A DNA stretch of 64,000 nt from Ovis canadensis (GCF_042477335.2 NC_091255.1:17400501-17464500), one strand, 5' to 3'. Shown: positions 11,128 through 22,845, counted from the stretch's first letter. Numbers and translations are program-made. Notes: a model not told the origin generated them from the sequence alone.

Positions 11128-12063
11128 ATGCAACCAGGGAACCTCACATGTGTATCAGAATTTGTCTTCCTGGGGCTCTCACAGACTCACGAGCTCCACC
11201 TCTTCTTGTTTCTGGTGTTCCTGCTTGTCTACACAACCACTGTCATGGGAAACCTCCTCATCATGGTCACGGTGAGCTCTGATTCCAGGCTCCACACACC
11301 CATGTATTTTTTGCTCAGAAACCTGGCTGTCATAGACCTCTGTTTCTCCTCAGTCACTGCCCCAAAGATGCTGGTGGACTTCCTCTCTGAGAAGAAGACC
11401 ATCTCCTACCAGGGCTGCATGACCCAGATCTTCTTCTTCCACTTTCTGGGAGGTGCCATGGTCTTCTTCCTCTCAGTGATGGCCTATGACCACCTTGTTG
11501 CCATCTCCCGGCCCCTCCACTATGTCACCATCATGAACACTCAGGTCTGTGCTGGGCTGGTGGTGGCAAGCTGGGTGGGAGGCTTCATTCATTCCATTTC
11601 CCAACTGGCTCTGATGCTCCCACTGCCTTTTTGTGGCCCCAATGTCCTAGATAACTTCTACTGTGATGTTCCACAAGTGCTGAGACTCGCCTGCACTGAC
11701 ACTTCTGTCCTGGAGTTCCTCGTGATCTGCAACAGTGGGGTGCTGGATGTCATCTGGTTCCTCCTCCTCCTGGTCTCCTACTCAGCCATCCTGGTGATGC
11801 TGAGGTCCTACTCAGGGCAGGCAAGGAGGAAGGCAGCTTCCACCTGCACCACCCACATCATCGTCATGTCTATGGTCTTCATTCCAAGCATTTACCTCTA
11901 TGCCCGGCCCTTCACCTCCTTCTCCATGGACAAGGCTGTATCCATCAGCCACACGGTCATGACCCCCATGCTCAACCCCATGATCTACACCCTGAGGAAC
12001 CAGGAGATGCAGGCAGCAGTGAAGAGATTAGGGAGGCGCTGGCTGCTTTGTAAAAGAGAGTGA
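11128..12063 (+). CDS. OR4D2: Olfactory receptor family 4 subfamily D, OR4D2-type, copy 1 (D2a)
   Basis: Seven-transmembrane class A odorant receptor of olfactory sensory neurons, expected to couple to G-olf; its ligand is unknown. The protein is 311 residues; I chose the ATG at 11128 because it aligns with the other three genes. Seen: N-glycosylation site NLT at residues 5-7, [13 protein letters not shown] at 55-67 (ICL1/TM2), Cys97 for the TM3-ECL2 disulfide, Cys169/179/189 in ECL2, KAASTC at 235-240 before TM6 and [12 protein letters not shown] at 280-291 in TM7. D2-type marks are GGAMVFF in TM3 and SIYLYARPF in TM6. Odd: the motif is MAYDHL, with His122 replacing the arginine found in D2b (CGC to CAC), and the upstream 3' splice-site AG is lost. 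The frame is complete, so it is called a gene, but its function is doubtful. It is about 90% identical to D2b. Confidence 0.95.
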   Translation: MQPGNLTCVSEFVFLGLSQTHELHLFLFLVFLLVYTTTVMGNLLIMVTVSSDSRLHTPMYFLLRNLAVIDLCFSSVTAPKMLVDFLSEKKTISYQGCMTQIFFFHFLGGAMVFFLSVMAYDHLVAISRPLHYVTIMNTQVCAGLVVASWVGGFIHSISQLALMLPLPFCGPNVLDNFYCDVPQVLRLACTDTSVLEFLVICNSGVLDVIWFLLLLVSYSAILVMLRSYSGQARRKAASTCTTHIIVMSMVFIPSIYLYARPFTSFSMDKAVSISHTVMTPMLNPMIYTLRNQEMQAAVKRLGRRWLLCKRE

Positions 12064-12481
12064 TAGTGGGTCACTTCTCTTTGGCTTTGTTTTCCATTGA
12101 TAATTAGGAGAGAGAGCTGCTGTAACTGGCCTCTTCAATAACTTGTGTATGTGTTATAAGGGTGATCATAAAAGTGAATGCCTATTGAAAATAAGCAGCT
12201 TACCCAGATTTTGAGGAAAAAGGTAAATTCTTACTTTTGTTTGTGTTAGATGATTTGAACACTCCAATGACAGCAACATTTGTTGTCGTGGAAACATTCT
12301 GGCAAGCCACACTCTCCTTTCTGCCTGTTAGAATGATAGCATTTCCCCAGGAGAGCAGTTCTGTTTTCTGTATTTTGACCTCTTTCTCAGTACCTCATTT
12401 TGGTGTGAGACTGGATTATTGGAGACTGCCCAGGATTCTGAGTCTTAAGCTTTAATTTGGAGACCCTAACTACTGAACTAC
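12064..12481. other. 3' flank of the first OR4D2-type gene
   Basis: Non-coding sequence matching 35,227-35,640 after the second OR4D2-type gene, including the AAGCATTCTGG/AAACATTCTGG and AGCAGTTCT segments. It presumably holds the 3' untranslated region; no single polyadenylation signal stands out. Confidence 0.6.
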
Positions 12482-12602
12482 GTGAGTCTGAGTGAACTCT
12501 GGGAGTTGGTGATGGACAGGGAGGCCTGGCGTGCTGTGATTCATGGGGTTGCAAAGAGTCGGACACGACTGAGCAACTGAACTGAACTGAACTGAACTGA
12601 AC
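12482..12602 (+). mobile_element. BovB 3' terminal fragment (Bov-A/ART2A type)
   Basis: The last 120 bases of the BovB 3' end in sense orientation, with GAGTTGGTGATGGACAGGGA and the terminal run of GAACT repeats at 12,575-12,600. Confidence 0.9.
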
Positions 12603-12979
12603 CCATCACTTACCAAATGGATGACCTTGCATGAGACACTTGCCTTCTCTTGAACTCATAACTTCTTATCAACAAACTCACTGATCTTAATATCTGATCC
12701 CAAGCCTCCCAGTTTTATTATGAGTCATATATAAAAACTGTGAGATAACATTGAGTGGACTATGGAATTACATGTTATTTTCAAGTTGAAAATAACACTT
12801 CAAGTCACGCTTTTTCACTGTACATTTTAGTATAGTATAATGATTATTACAAGCAAAAGATTACATGTAAAACACGCAATTTCAAAACACTATGTAATAT
12901 AATATGAATATTCATGTACATGATACTCAATTCAGGAATCACAGGGTACCAATAGCTTATACCTGCCTATAGGTCCTCT

Positions 12980-14830
12980 CCATCACATGACTTTTCCCCA
13001 GATGAAACCATTTATTTGAATTTTGTGTTTATCATTCCATTGCTTATAAAAATAATCTCATCACATTTTAACATAATCAGCATATTGTTTTATTTTGCTA
13101 TTTTGAGCTTCATACAAATATTACATTGTATATAATATTCCAGGATTTGCTTTTTTCCACTCCACATTATGTTTCTAAATGATACATGTTATTCTTTTTG
13201 TCTGTAGTTTATTCATTTGCTCTGCTGTATAATATTCCTTTGTGAGGATAAGCTTAGAGGGATTGTTCCCAGTTTTTGCTGTTGCAAACAGTGCTTTTTT
13301 GAATATTCTTCTACTTGTTGTTTTGTTGAGGGGCTTGGGTCATATATCTGCAAGTGGAAATGCCGATTAAAGTGGATAAAAATATTTCACTGTAGAGAAA
13401 TTGGTATTTCTATCATATTTCTTTCCACACTTTTTATTGTACGCAATTTCCCATGAATGCTTTATTTGCTTTTCTACTGACTGTTTCTATGTAGTATAGG
13501 AGTGCCTGTGTAATTTGGTTGCTGATTTATTGCCGGCTATATTTATTACAATGCCTTCTCCCAGTTTATGGTTTGTCTTCTTTATTTTTGGTATTAGTTT
13601 TCATGTAATCAGGTATATCAATCTTTTATTTTAGTATTAGCTAATGTGTGTTTAGTCTCTCAGTCTTGCCTGACTCCGAAACCCCTTGGATTGTAACCTG
13701 CCAGGCTCCTCTGTCCATGGAATTTTTCAGGCAAGAATACTGAAGTGGGTTGCCATTTCCTCCTCCAGGGGATCTTTCCAGTCCAGGTACTGAACCTGCA
13801 TCTCCAATGTCTCCTGCATTGCGGGTAGATTCTTTACCTGCTAAGCCGTTGGGGAAGCCCAGCTAGCTCATATTAATATCTAATTTTAAAAAATAGTTTC
13901 TTATCCAGAGGATAACATGATATTCTGCTACCAAATTCTATCTTAACTTTTTAAAAATTTTAACTTTAAAAACATTTTACACTCTTTGAGAAACTTCAAA
14001 CTTACAGAAAATTTGTAAGTATAGTAGATTTTTTTTTCCCTGAAAGATTGAGGGTAATTTACCAACCCAATGCCCACCACTCCTTAATATTTGTATGCAT
14101 TTCCTACAAAGAAAATTTCCTCCAATACTGCCATACAGTGATTAAAACTAATATAAAACAAACATTGATAGAGTATAATATTTAGTTTCTACTCAAGTTT
14201 TGCCAGATTTCTCAATAAAGTCTGATAAACAGAGAATCTGGTGAGAAGCCATGTGTTGCATTTAGCTGTCATGTCTTTTTAAACTCATTAGATCTGAAAG
14301 AGTTTCCCCTTGGTTTTGCTGAATAGTACCCCATTCTTCTTTATGGCTGAATACTATTCCACTGTCTGGATACAGTACATTTTGCTTATCCACTCATCTG
14401 TTGAATGACATTTTGATTGTTTCCTCATTTTGTCTATTGTAAGGGCTACTGCTAATATTTATTAACAAATATTTGTCTGAATACCTATTTTCAGAACCTT
14501 TGAGTATATACCAATGAGTAGAATTGCTGGATCATGTGGTTAATTCTGCGTGTAAATCTTTGAAGAACTGTGAAAGTGTTTTTTATAGCAGCATTCCCAT
14601 TGGAACTTATGAGGTTTCTAATTTCTTCACATTCTCACACTTGTTATTTATTACTGCTATTACTACTACTATCCTATCAGGCATGAAATAGTATCACATG
14701 GGTTTTATTTTCATTTCCTTAATTACTGATGATATTGAACATCATTTCATGTTGAGCATTATTTATCATAGGGCATTTAAATACTTTCTTTAGAGAAATG
14801 TATATTCAATCACATTGCCTATTTGGAAAA
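12980..14830 (-). mobile_element. Old L1 (L1ME/L1MB-like) 3' portion, interrupted
   Basis: Antisense ORF2 end and 3' untranslated region of an old mammalian L1. The parts are 12,980-13,640 (with GCTGTATAATATTCC), 13,865-14,270 and 14,290-14,830 (with GAATTGCTGGATCATGTGG). Part of it recurs in unit B at 36,260-37,560, so it predates the duplication. A Bov-tA SINE splits it. Confidence 0.7.
13646..13861 (-). mobile_element. Bov-tA SINE
   Basis: Antisense Bov-tA with CCAGGCTCCTCTGTCCATGG and ending GGGGAAGCCC at the SINE start. It interrupts an old L1. The copy in unit B has no SINE at this point. Confidence 0.88.
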
Positions 14831-15087
14831 TTGGGTTTTTGCCTTTTTCTTGTTGAACTGTTGTTGCCATTCAATCACATGTCCAACTCCTGTGACCCCA
14901 TGGACTACTTATATAAACTTTTCTTATGTTTCCTATGTCATTTCTGCTTATTTCTCAGTCATTTTCCTATTTATTTGGTTTTTCCTTTTTGTCTCCGTGG
15001 CCTTCCTTAATCTCGTATTGATCCTTGGCTATCTATACTTAAGAACAAGGCAGTAAATATAAATTTGTACATCTCTATATGAAAGCA

Positions 15088-15300
15088 TTTCCCTGGTGGC
15101 TCACACAGCAAAGAATTTGCCTGCAATGAGGGGGACCCAGGTTTGATCCCTGGGTTGGGAAGATTCCCCTAGAGAATGAAATGCAACCTAGCTTCAGTAT
15201 TCTTGCCTAGAGAATTCCTTGGACAGAGAAGCCAGGTGGGCTACAGTCCAGGGGTTGCAAGGAGTCTGACACAACTGAGTGGCTAACACTTTCACTTTCA
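15088..15300 (+). mobile_element. Bov-tA SINE
   Basis: Sense Bov-tA from TTTCCCTGGTGGCTCA to the terminal CACTTTCACTTTC. Near-identical decamers ATATGAAAGC and ATATAAAAGC flank it and may be its target duplication. It is absent from the unit B counterpart near 39,925. Confidence 0.88.
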
Positions 15301-16229
15301 TATAAAAGCTTTTAGACTTTATCTTAGAGGTTCAGGTGGATATCCGCTATTTACTGGGGGACACCTGAATATCAAAACATGGAGGTCTATTTTTCTGGAG
15401 TTACTGCTTCTGCAAAGGAAAATCTTGCTTTCTTGTCTTTGTCTTAGATGCTCAAATTTTATGGTATGGTAGGGAGAGTGACGGGTCAGTACTTCTTTAG
15501 AGAATAAATTCTTACTCGTTCTTTCATTTACATTCCTCACAATTTTACCTCTGATGCATCATATTCATTCCCTATTCCAGGTACTTTATAAGAAGATGAT
15601 TTTGTTCTTGGGGGTCTATCCAAAGCTATTCCCAACCACCTCCCTCTTGCTTGTCCCCGAACATAAGTGTGCACTTTCCTAGAACATTTAGGAGCCAGGC
15701 TTCCTGATGTGTGTATCTGATCCAGGATTGAAAATTACAACAAAAAATGTGTTAGCCAAGTAGCTTCTGGAGAAGGTTTCTTCTCCATGAGTAGAGATAA
15801 GAGATGAAGGAGGATAAAGAAATTGCCCCCTACCCCTTTCCTCCCCTCCAGGTTTTGAATGAGATGTGTGAGGACACACACCATAATGAAGCATGGTGGC
15901 ATCTTGGCTCATGAGGGAGAGGCCAAGAGCACCACAGACTCACTGAACCCGTGTCCTGATATCAGAGAACTGTGTGTCTCTGGTGGCTCACTGGCTTTCA
16001 TTCCTGATTTTTCTTAATTACCTTTTAATCCTTATCTTTCTTAGCTCCCATTTCCTTTTCCCTTCCTCCTTCATATCTCCACCCTACTCACATCTTTAAT
16101 AATTTTGAAGCTGGGATGGACTAGTCATGAGCACAGAACAGTTATAAGCCCCTAACTGCCTTCATTCAGTCTTTCCTGAACAGAATTGAATAAACAGAAG
16201 AGCTGTACACCATTATGTCCATCCACTCA
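15301..16229. other. Intergenic DNA shared with unit B, no gene
   Basis: Aligns with 39,940-40,970, for example AACATGGAGGT near 15,376 and 40,012. Long frames in this stretch are not conserved between the two copies. Nothing identified. Confidence 0.6.
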
Positions 16230-16770
16230 GCTCTCCCTTCTCTCCTCCTCCCTGCTGTCATGGAGGCCCTTGTCTGTAGGGCATTCTTCCATGTGATATC
16301 CTCCACTGTCTTCCCACACCTCTGAAGGTAAAAACCTAAATGTATGAGACTGGTCTCTTAACACTATTTAGAGTGATCTTTGTCTGCTCTTCACCTAAAT
16401 GCCCCACCGCTTCTCCTGTGCTCAAGCTCCGTTGAGGCTTTCAGGGTTCATGGAGCATATGCTATACCATTTCATCTGTGGATCTTTGTTCTTTTGCCAG
16501 ATACGCACTTTCCCTCCTCTGTATGCCTAACACACTTGTACTTTACTTCTGCTTAAATGTCATCTCCTCTCCAAAGTTTTCCTTCTCTTTCAGTCATGGT
16601 TGGTTTCTCAGTCTTTTAACTTTTGAGCATTGCCCTAGTAGAGCTAGAAAAGCATTTATTAATATGTGTTTCTGGGTTTAGCTTTCCCATCAGTCTGTGA
16701 GTTCCTTGAGAAGAGAATATATGTCTTATTTTTTGCATCCTAAGCATGAAATGTACCCAGACCTAACTCT
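16230..16770 (+). mobile_element. L2 LINE 3' portion
   Basis: Decayed L2 with the typical order: CTTAAATGTCATCTCCTC, then CAGTCTGTGAGTTCCTTGAG. The counterpart in unit B is 40,970-41,470, so it predates the duplication. Confidence 0.6.
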
Positions 16771-16795
16771 CACTGCTCTCCTATTCTTCTTGCTG

Positions 16796-17748
16796 TTCAG
16801 TCACTCAGTGGTCTCTGACTCTTGGAGACCCCATGGACTGCAGTGTGCCAGGCTTCCCTGTCCTCCACTATCTCCCGGAGTTTGCTCAAACTCATGTCCC
16901 CTGAGTCAAGGATGCCGTCAAACATCTCATCCTCTGTCGCCCACTTCTCCTCCTGTCCTCAATCTTTTCCAGCATCAGAGTCTTCTCAAATGAGTCAGCT
17001 CTTTGCACCAGGTGGCCAAAGTATTGGAGTTTCAGCTTCAACATCAGTCCTTCCAGTGAACACTCAGGACTGATCTCCTTTAGGATGGACTGGTTGGATC
17101 TCCTTGCAGTCCAAGGGACCCTCAAGAGTCTTCTCCAACACCATAGTTCAAAAGCATCAATTATTCAGTGCTCAGCTTTCTTTATCGTCCAACTCTCACA
17201 TCCATACATGACTACTGGAAAAACTATAGCCTTGACTAGATGGACCTTTGTTGACAAAGTAATGTCTCTGCTTTTTAATATGCTGTCTAGGTTGGTCATA
17301 ACTTTACTTCCAAGGAGTGAGCGTCTTTTAATTTCATGGCTGCAGTCACCATCTGCAGTGATTTTGGAGGCCCAAATAATAAAGTCAGCCACTGTTTCCA
17401 GTTTCCCCATCTATTTCCCATGAAGCGATGGGACCGGAGGCCATGATCTTAGTTTTCTGAATGCTGAGCTTTAAGCCAACTTTTTCACTCTCCTCTTTAA
17501 CTTCTCCAAAACTACAGTTCAAAATTGTCAGTTCTCCAGTGCTCAGCCTTCTTTGTGATCCAACTCTGACAGACACACATGACTACTGGAAAAACCATAG
17601 CTTTAACTACATGGACCTTTGTCCGTAAAGTCGTGTCTCTGCTCTTTAATAACCTGTCTAGGTTTGTCATAGCTTTTCTTCCAAGGAGCAAGTGTCTTTG
17701 AACTTCATGACTGCAGTCACCATCCACTGTGATTTTAGAGTCCAAGAA
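16796..17748 (-). mobile_element. Two BovB 3' fragments in tandem (Bov-A/ART2A type)
   Basis: 16,796-17,506 is the BovB 3' end reaching into the reverse transcriptase C-terminal side (KTKIMASGPIASWEIDGE). 17,507-17,748 is a second, more diverged antisense BovB piece covering the same CHEVQRHLLLGRKAMTNLD region. Having two overlapping parts of the same element side by side means two insertions or a local duplication. Confidence 0.82.
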
Positions 17749-17814
17749 GATATTCTTTAAAAAGGATAACTTTCCATCATGTTAACTAATGTTAACCTAA
17801 AAATGTATGTGTTG

Positions 17815-18038
17815 TTGTGTTGAGTGCTCAATCACTCAGTTGTATCTGACTCTTTTCAGCCCCACAGATTGTAGCCTGCCAGGCTTCTCTCTTCATGGAA
17901 TTCTCCAGGCAAAAATACTGGAATGGGTGCCATTTCCTACTCCAGGGGACCTTTCCAACCCAGGGATTGAACCCAAGTCTTTTACGTCTCCTGCACTGCC
18001 AGGCAGGTTCTTTACCACTAGCGCCACCTGGGAAGCCC
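17815..18038 (-). mobile_element. Bov-tA SINE
   Basis: Antisense Bov-tA, from the GAGTGCTCAATCACTCAG end to the start ACCTGGGAAGCCC, with CCAGGCTTCTCTCTTCATGG inside. Confidence 0.9.
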
Positions 18039-18194
18039 ATATAAAGAGTACTAGAGTTTTATAGATGGTGGAATAGAATTGGATATGGAGGGAGAATCAA
18101 CCTTGAGACCTGATTGACAAAATAAGATTCATAGGATTTTTTTTCCAATGTTGTATACAAACATTTTCCAACCTATGATGTTGTCCATGTAAAG

Positions 18195-19770
18195 ATCAAT
18201 TAATTTTTTTAAGTAAGCTATCAAACCATTTGTCTTACTGTGATACTGTGAGAAGAACTGTTCATTGTAGCCGACAAGAGCAGTGAAACTCAAAGTTAGT
18301 GGTTCTCAAGATGTGGCCCCAGAAAAGCAGTGTCAGCCTCACCTGAAAGCTTGTTAGAAATTTGAATTCTTCAGCTCCATCCAAGATCTACTAAATCAAA
18401 ATTTTCTGCATGGCCATTTCTCAGGTTTAACATCCCCTTGAGTGATTCTAACACAATAGGTTCAAAAAATCCCACAAACTTTGAGAGAATCTGGTTTTTC
18501 AAATCTTGGTCTCCTAATCTTACATGTCATAAATCTACAATTTTCAATGTTTTTTGTTGTCTTTTCTTTCATTCTGGTTTGTGTGTGTATGTGTGTGTTT
18601 TGAATTTTGGATTTTTTTTTTTTTTAGTTTTTGCCCTCAAGGTAGACCTCTCATACAGTGAGTGTTTTTGAGAGACTTAGATACTTTTTTTTTAACAACT
18701 CCCACTGTTCCTTGCCCCTAGTGGGAATCATTTCAGCTCCACTTCCTGAGCTCAGTCCAATAATTTCTCCCTGAGGATATACCCTCTTCCCCAGGGTCAT
18801 GGCCATGAATCATGTGTGTGAGGTATGAGCAGAGTTCAGGAAATTTGAAGCTCATAGAGAGGACCTCCTAGAACAATGCAAGATCTGAATTCTCTTCTCC
18901 CATTCAGGGTTGAAGGAAGGTGAGAGCCTGAGGGTTTTCATACCTGCCAAAGGTGATTAAGTTCTTTGAAACATCTGCTGAATGGTGGTGAGTATAAAAA
19001 AGTGACATAGGCATGATGGTACTAAGTCTAATGTTGGAGGAGAGCCTCACAAAGTAATTTGGAACAGGGGTGGGGAATGTACTGTTAAAACAGCTGCTTC
19101 AGGTTGCATGTAAAGCCCAGTAGTTTCAACAACCAACAATCACCCAATCACTGGCCTTGTGAGATAGGGAACACAGGATAAGTAAAATTACTTTAAAAAT
19201 CTTCCATTACCTACTTAATACATTAACTTGACAATATTTACTGAGCATGTGCTATATCAGAGTTGCTGTTCCAAGTTCTGGGGTTAGCAAGATATTGAAA
19301 TTATGATGTAGCTGGTTGAGGGGAGATGCTGAAAAAAAAAAAAGAATAATGATAAACCTGGAACAGAGGTTTGTTTTGATGTTAAAGAACCTTGAAAAAT
19401 GGGGAATTTGTTTGCATGGGAGAAGTAGTGACGGGAGTGACAGAGAGGGTGACATTTAAGTGGTGGACCTTTTCTAGTGTTGAGAAGGTAGGAACAGAAT
19501 TTCAGGAAAGAAATATGGCATGTCTAAGACTATAATCCATTGAAGAGCTAGTGGTTCATTAGAGGTGCAGATACTGATTAGAAAGGCAGATGGAGGTTAT
19601 GTTTTACAGCCCAGCGTGACATGCTGAGTTGCATGCCCATGTGTATGTGTTTCTACTCTGACTAGACCCACAAAGTGTCGCATGTGGACCCTAAGGGGCT
19701 CTGGCGAGCATCACTCAGAGTAGAAGCGAGAGGAGAACATGAATAAATCAGCATTTAGAAAGGTCTCATG
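18195..19770. other. Shared upstream flank of the first OR4D1-type gene
   Basis: Aligns with 56,955-58,760 in unit B (AAGTAAGCTATCAAACCA, then the block near 18,680-18,960). A MER5A-type element at 18,293-18,470 matches those upstream of the other receptor genes. No conserved open frame. Confidence 0.7.
18293..18470 (+). mobile_element. MER5A-type hAT-Charlie DNA transposon
   Basis: Decayed MER5A (GGTTCTCAAGATGTGGCCCC, CACCTGAAAGCTTGTTAGAAAT) in the position equivalent to 8385, 31,350 and 57,050. Confidence 0.78.
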
Positions 19771-19777
19771 GACACCT

Positions 19778-20295
19778 TATCAGTCGCTCACTCATGTCTG
19801 ACTCTTTGCAACCCCATGGACTGCAGCACACCAGGCCTCCCTGTCCATCACCAACTTGCAGAGATTACCCAAACTCATGTCCATTGAGTTGGTGATGCCA
19901 TCCAACCATCTCATCCTCTGTCGTCCCCTTCTTCTCCCACCTTCAATCTTTCCCAGTATCAGGGTCTTTTCAAATGAGTCAGCTCTTCACATCAAGCGGT
20001 CAAAGTATTGGAGTTTCAGCTTCAACATCAATCCTTCCAATGAACACTCAGGACTGATCTCCTTTAGGATGTAATGGTTGGATCTCCTGCAGTCCAAGGG
20101 ACTCTCAAGAGTCTTCTCCAGCACCACAGTTCAAAAGCACCGATTCTTCAGCCCTCAGCTTTCTTTATAGTCCAACTCTCACATCCATACATGACTACTG
20201 GAGAAGCTGTAGCCTTGACCAGATGGACCTTTGCTGCCAAAGTAATGTCTCTGCTTTTTAATATGCTGTCTGGGTTGGTCATAACTTTCCTGCCT
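19778..20295 (-). mobile_element. BovB 3' fragment (Bov-A/ART2A type)
   Basis: Antisense BovB 3' end, from GTCGCTCACTCATGTCTGAC to the GTTGGTCATAACTTTCC region. It is private to unit A: the unit B counterpart near 58,775 runs through without it. Confidence 0.88.
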
Positions 20296-20401
20296 GGTGT
20301 AAAAGCAAATTGAAGTGAAAAACAAGAAGGGAATGGTCTCTGATAGATAAGAGAGGTCCGGAGGTGGGGGATGGGATGAGGCAGGCGGAGTAGGGAGGGC
20401 A

Positions 20402-20600
20402 TTTAATCCTCACCTGTCACCTCTGTCTCTCACTCTCCAAGTCCTTCTTTACCTTTAGTTCCACTCACTCCCCCACCCAACCACCTTTCCATTCCCCTTC
20501 CTTCACTCATTCTATTTTCCCATTTTCCTTCCTTGTAATTTTCTTCCTCCCCTTAATTCTTCATCTATTTCTATTTCTCTACCTTCAACATTTTTCTTTC
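20402..20600 (+). other. Pyrimidine-rich tract upstream of the first OR4D1-type gene
   Basis: C/T-rich tract with TCACCTGTCACCTCTGTCTCTC, equivalent to those upstream of the other three receptor genes. Confidence 0.7.
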
Positions 20601-21180
20601 TTTTCTATGCTGGATTCAGTATCATCTTCTAAAATTGCCATTCTTCAGACCTTCAACCAGAGGGGCAAGAGCGTGTGCAAGTGGTGGCAGGTCCTGAAAT
20701 TCTCTTCAGTTCTTGAGACTGGCCACTCACATGTGTAAAGAGTATTTCCAAGAGACAAAGAAGCTTCTATTGATACTTAAGGTGTGTGACTTCAGAGAGA
20801 AATGGATAATTGTGCAACAAATCCAAACTTTTAGATTAGTGAATTTTTGAACTGCTAATCTTTCTTGATTCCCAAAGGAACAGATTATTTATGATTGAAT
20901 GTAACATGTTCCTGAATTTTGCATGGCATGTTACAGCAATGCAGTTGCTAAGAATCCCGTTTGGCTTGTCAACTTTCTACTCTTCCATTGTGTTGTAAAG
21001 GCCACATTCAGTGAACAGATTGTCCTGAACTGAACTCAACACCTTCCTCTGAACCCTCCTCTGCTCTCAGGGTTACTCTTTCAGGGAACTAAGCATTACC
21101 ATCACCACTCAATAGCCCAACCCAGCAATCTAAGGATCATTCATGACATTTTCCTCTTCCCCTCAATCCAAACTATCACC
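20601..21180. other. Intergenic, nothing recognised
   Basis: No gene, repeat or conserved frame identified. Much of this stretch has no counterpart in unit B, where 59,090 continues directly with the sequence matching about 21,765. Confidence 0.45.
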
Positions 21181-21185
21181 ATGCA

Positions 21186-21409
21186 TGCATGCTAAGTTGC
21201 TTCAGTCATGTCCAGCTCTTTGTGACCCTATGGATTGTAGCCTGCTAGGCTCCTCTGTCCATGGGATTCTCCAGGCAAGAATCCTGGAGTGGGTTGCCCT
21301 GCCCTCCTCCAGGGGATCTTCCCAGTCCAGGAATCTAACCTGTGTCTCGTGTCTCCTGCATGAGACCTGGCAGGCAGGTCCTTTACCACTCGCACCACCC
21401 GGGAAGCCC
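21186..21409 (-). mobile_element. Bov-tA SINE
   Basis: Antisense Bov-tA from GCATGCTAAGTTGCTTCAGT to CCCGGGAAGCCC. Absent from the unit B counterpart. Confidence 0.9.
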
Positions 21410-22299
21410 AAACTATCACCAAGTCCTCTCAACCCTACTTCCAGTTAGTGCTATTTCTACCACCCTAGTTCAGGCTATACTCACCTTCTCTACTGCCTTA
21501 ACCACATGCAGCTCCTAACCGGGCTCCCTTCATCCTCCTTTGTGTCCTGTCCAATCAACTTGATGTCCAAATCAACATCCCAGTCAATCAAAATCACACA
21601 ACTGAGCTCACTGTTCTCTACCGTGAACCTTTTGGTGGCTCCCATATGATATGAATGTGTAGTAAGACTCTACCAGGAAAGAAAAGTTACAGCTTAAAAG
21701 AGAACAAAGTTTAGAAATAAAATAAAAAAAAAAGAAAAATAAATACAATTACTGATCTTTCAGAAGAGCTCTATGTCTCCTTTAAACAATATATTCATTT
21801 AATTTCTTTGCTAACAAAATAGTTACCCCTCTGCCCCTTGTCTCCACCTATAATCTGAGGAGCCTCAGCTGGTAAGGGGCCAGCTACTCTGGAGGATGGA
21901 AAGGAATGGAATGCCCCAGGTGCGCAGCTGTGCCCAGAGTCTCCCTTGCTTGTCCCATGCAGGCACTATTGCACACCAAGTCGATTTTCACCCGTCAAGC
22001 CATAACACCAAGTACTTGTTAATAGTAATTACTGACTATGAGCAAGGATGGACAGTGCAGAGCACAAATAAATTGTGAAATCAAGACCTATGTGTCTAGC
22101 ACCGTATGGTTGAATTATGAAGGAGAAACACTGGCACATGAAAAGTTCATGAACATGCTGATCTGTTCACATGAGAAATGTGGACATGAGTGTGTTACAT
22201 GAAAAATGATTGATACAACAGCCAATATTTTCTAATAACTGTAAATGGAAACTAACCTTTAAGTTGCCTAAAGACAAGGACGTTTTTTAATAAATTATT

Positions 22300-22416
22300 A
22301 TTTTTTTAATTTTATCTTTACTTTATTTTACTTTACAATACTGTATTGGTTTTGCCATACATTGACATGAATCCGCCATGGGTGTATACGAGCTCCCAAT
22401 CCTGAATCCCCCTCCC
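22300..22416 (-). mobile_element. L1 3' end fragment with target duplication
   Basis: A 117-base L1 3' end, flanked by AATAAATTATT at 22,289-22,299 and 22,417-22,427. The unit B counterpart near 59,920 has no insertion. Confidence 0.9.
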
Positions 22417-22497
22417 AATAAATTATTTTTTTAAAAGGAAAAGTGATTAGTAAAAAATGTAGTAGAGACTGGGGTGGAGTAGGAGACTGCACAGAAG

Positions 22498-22845
22498 AGA
22501 GTAATTAACATTTATTATTGCAGATACTGTCCTAGGAACTTTCTGTGTTCTTTTACTTAATCCCTTAGGCAGTTTCTATAAAGCAAATATATTTCTTACA
22601 GATATGAATGCGACCCCATGGACTGCAGCCTACCAGGCTCCTCTGTCCATGGGATTTTCCAGGCAAGAGTACTGGAGTGGGGTGCCATCGCCTTCTCCGA
22701 TATTTCTTACAGATATGGAAATTGTAATGCAGATTAAGAAAGTAGCTCAAAGCCAAATCTCTCTCAAGGAAATGAACGCTCTGAAGTTTTGGCTCTGGTT
22801 CTGAAGAATTCTGAGGGCTTCCCACCCCTATATTACACTGAATCT
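22498..22845 (+). mobile_element. MIR SINE upstream of the first OR4D1-type gene, interrupted
   Basis: Decayed MIR (TTCTTTTACTTAATCCCTTAGGCAG) split at 22,589-22,717 by a Bov-tA fragment and its target duplication. Equivalent to the MIRs at 10,665, 33,830 and 60,003. Confidence 0.75.
22607..22699 (-). mobile_element. 3'-truncated, tailless Bov-tA fragment
   Basis: 93 bases of Bov-tA in antisense, flanked by a perfect 18-base duplication ATATTTCTTACAGATATG at 22,589-22,606 and 22,700-22,717. The SINE copy stops at GGGGTCGCATTC, so the usual SINE 3' end is missing, as is any A-rich or simple tail. The unit B counterpart near 60,091 is the empty site. Confidence 0.9.
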
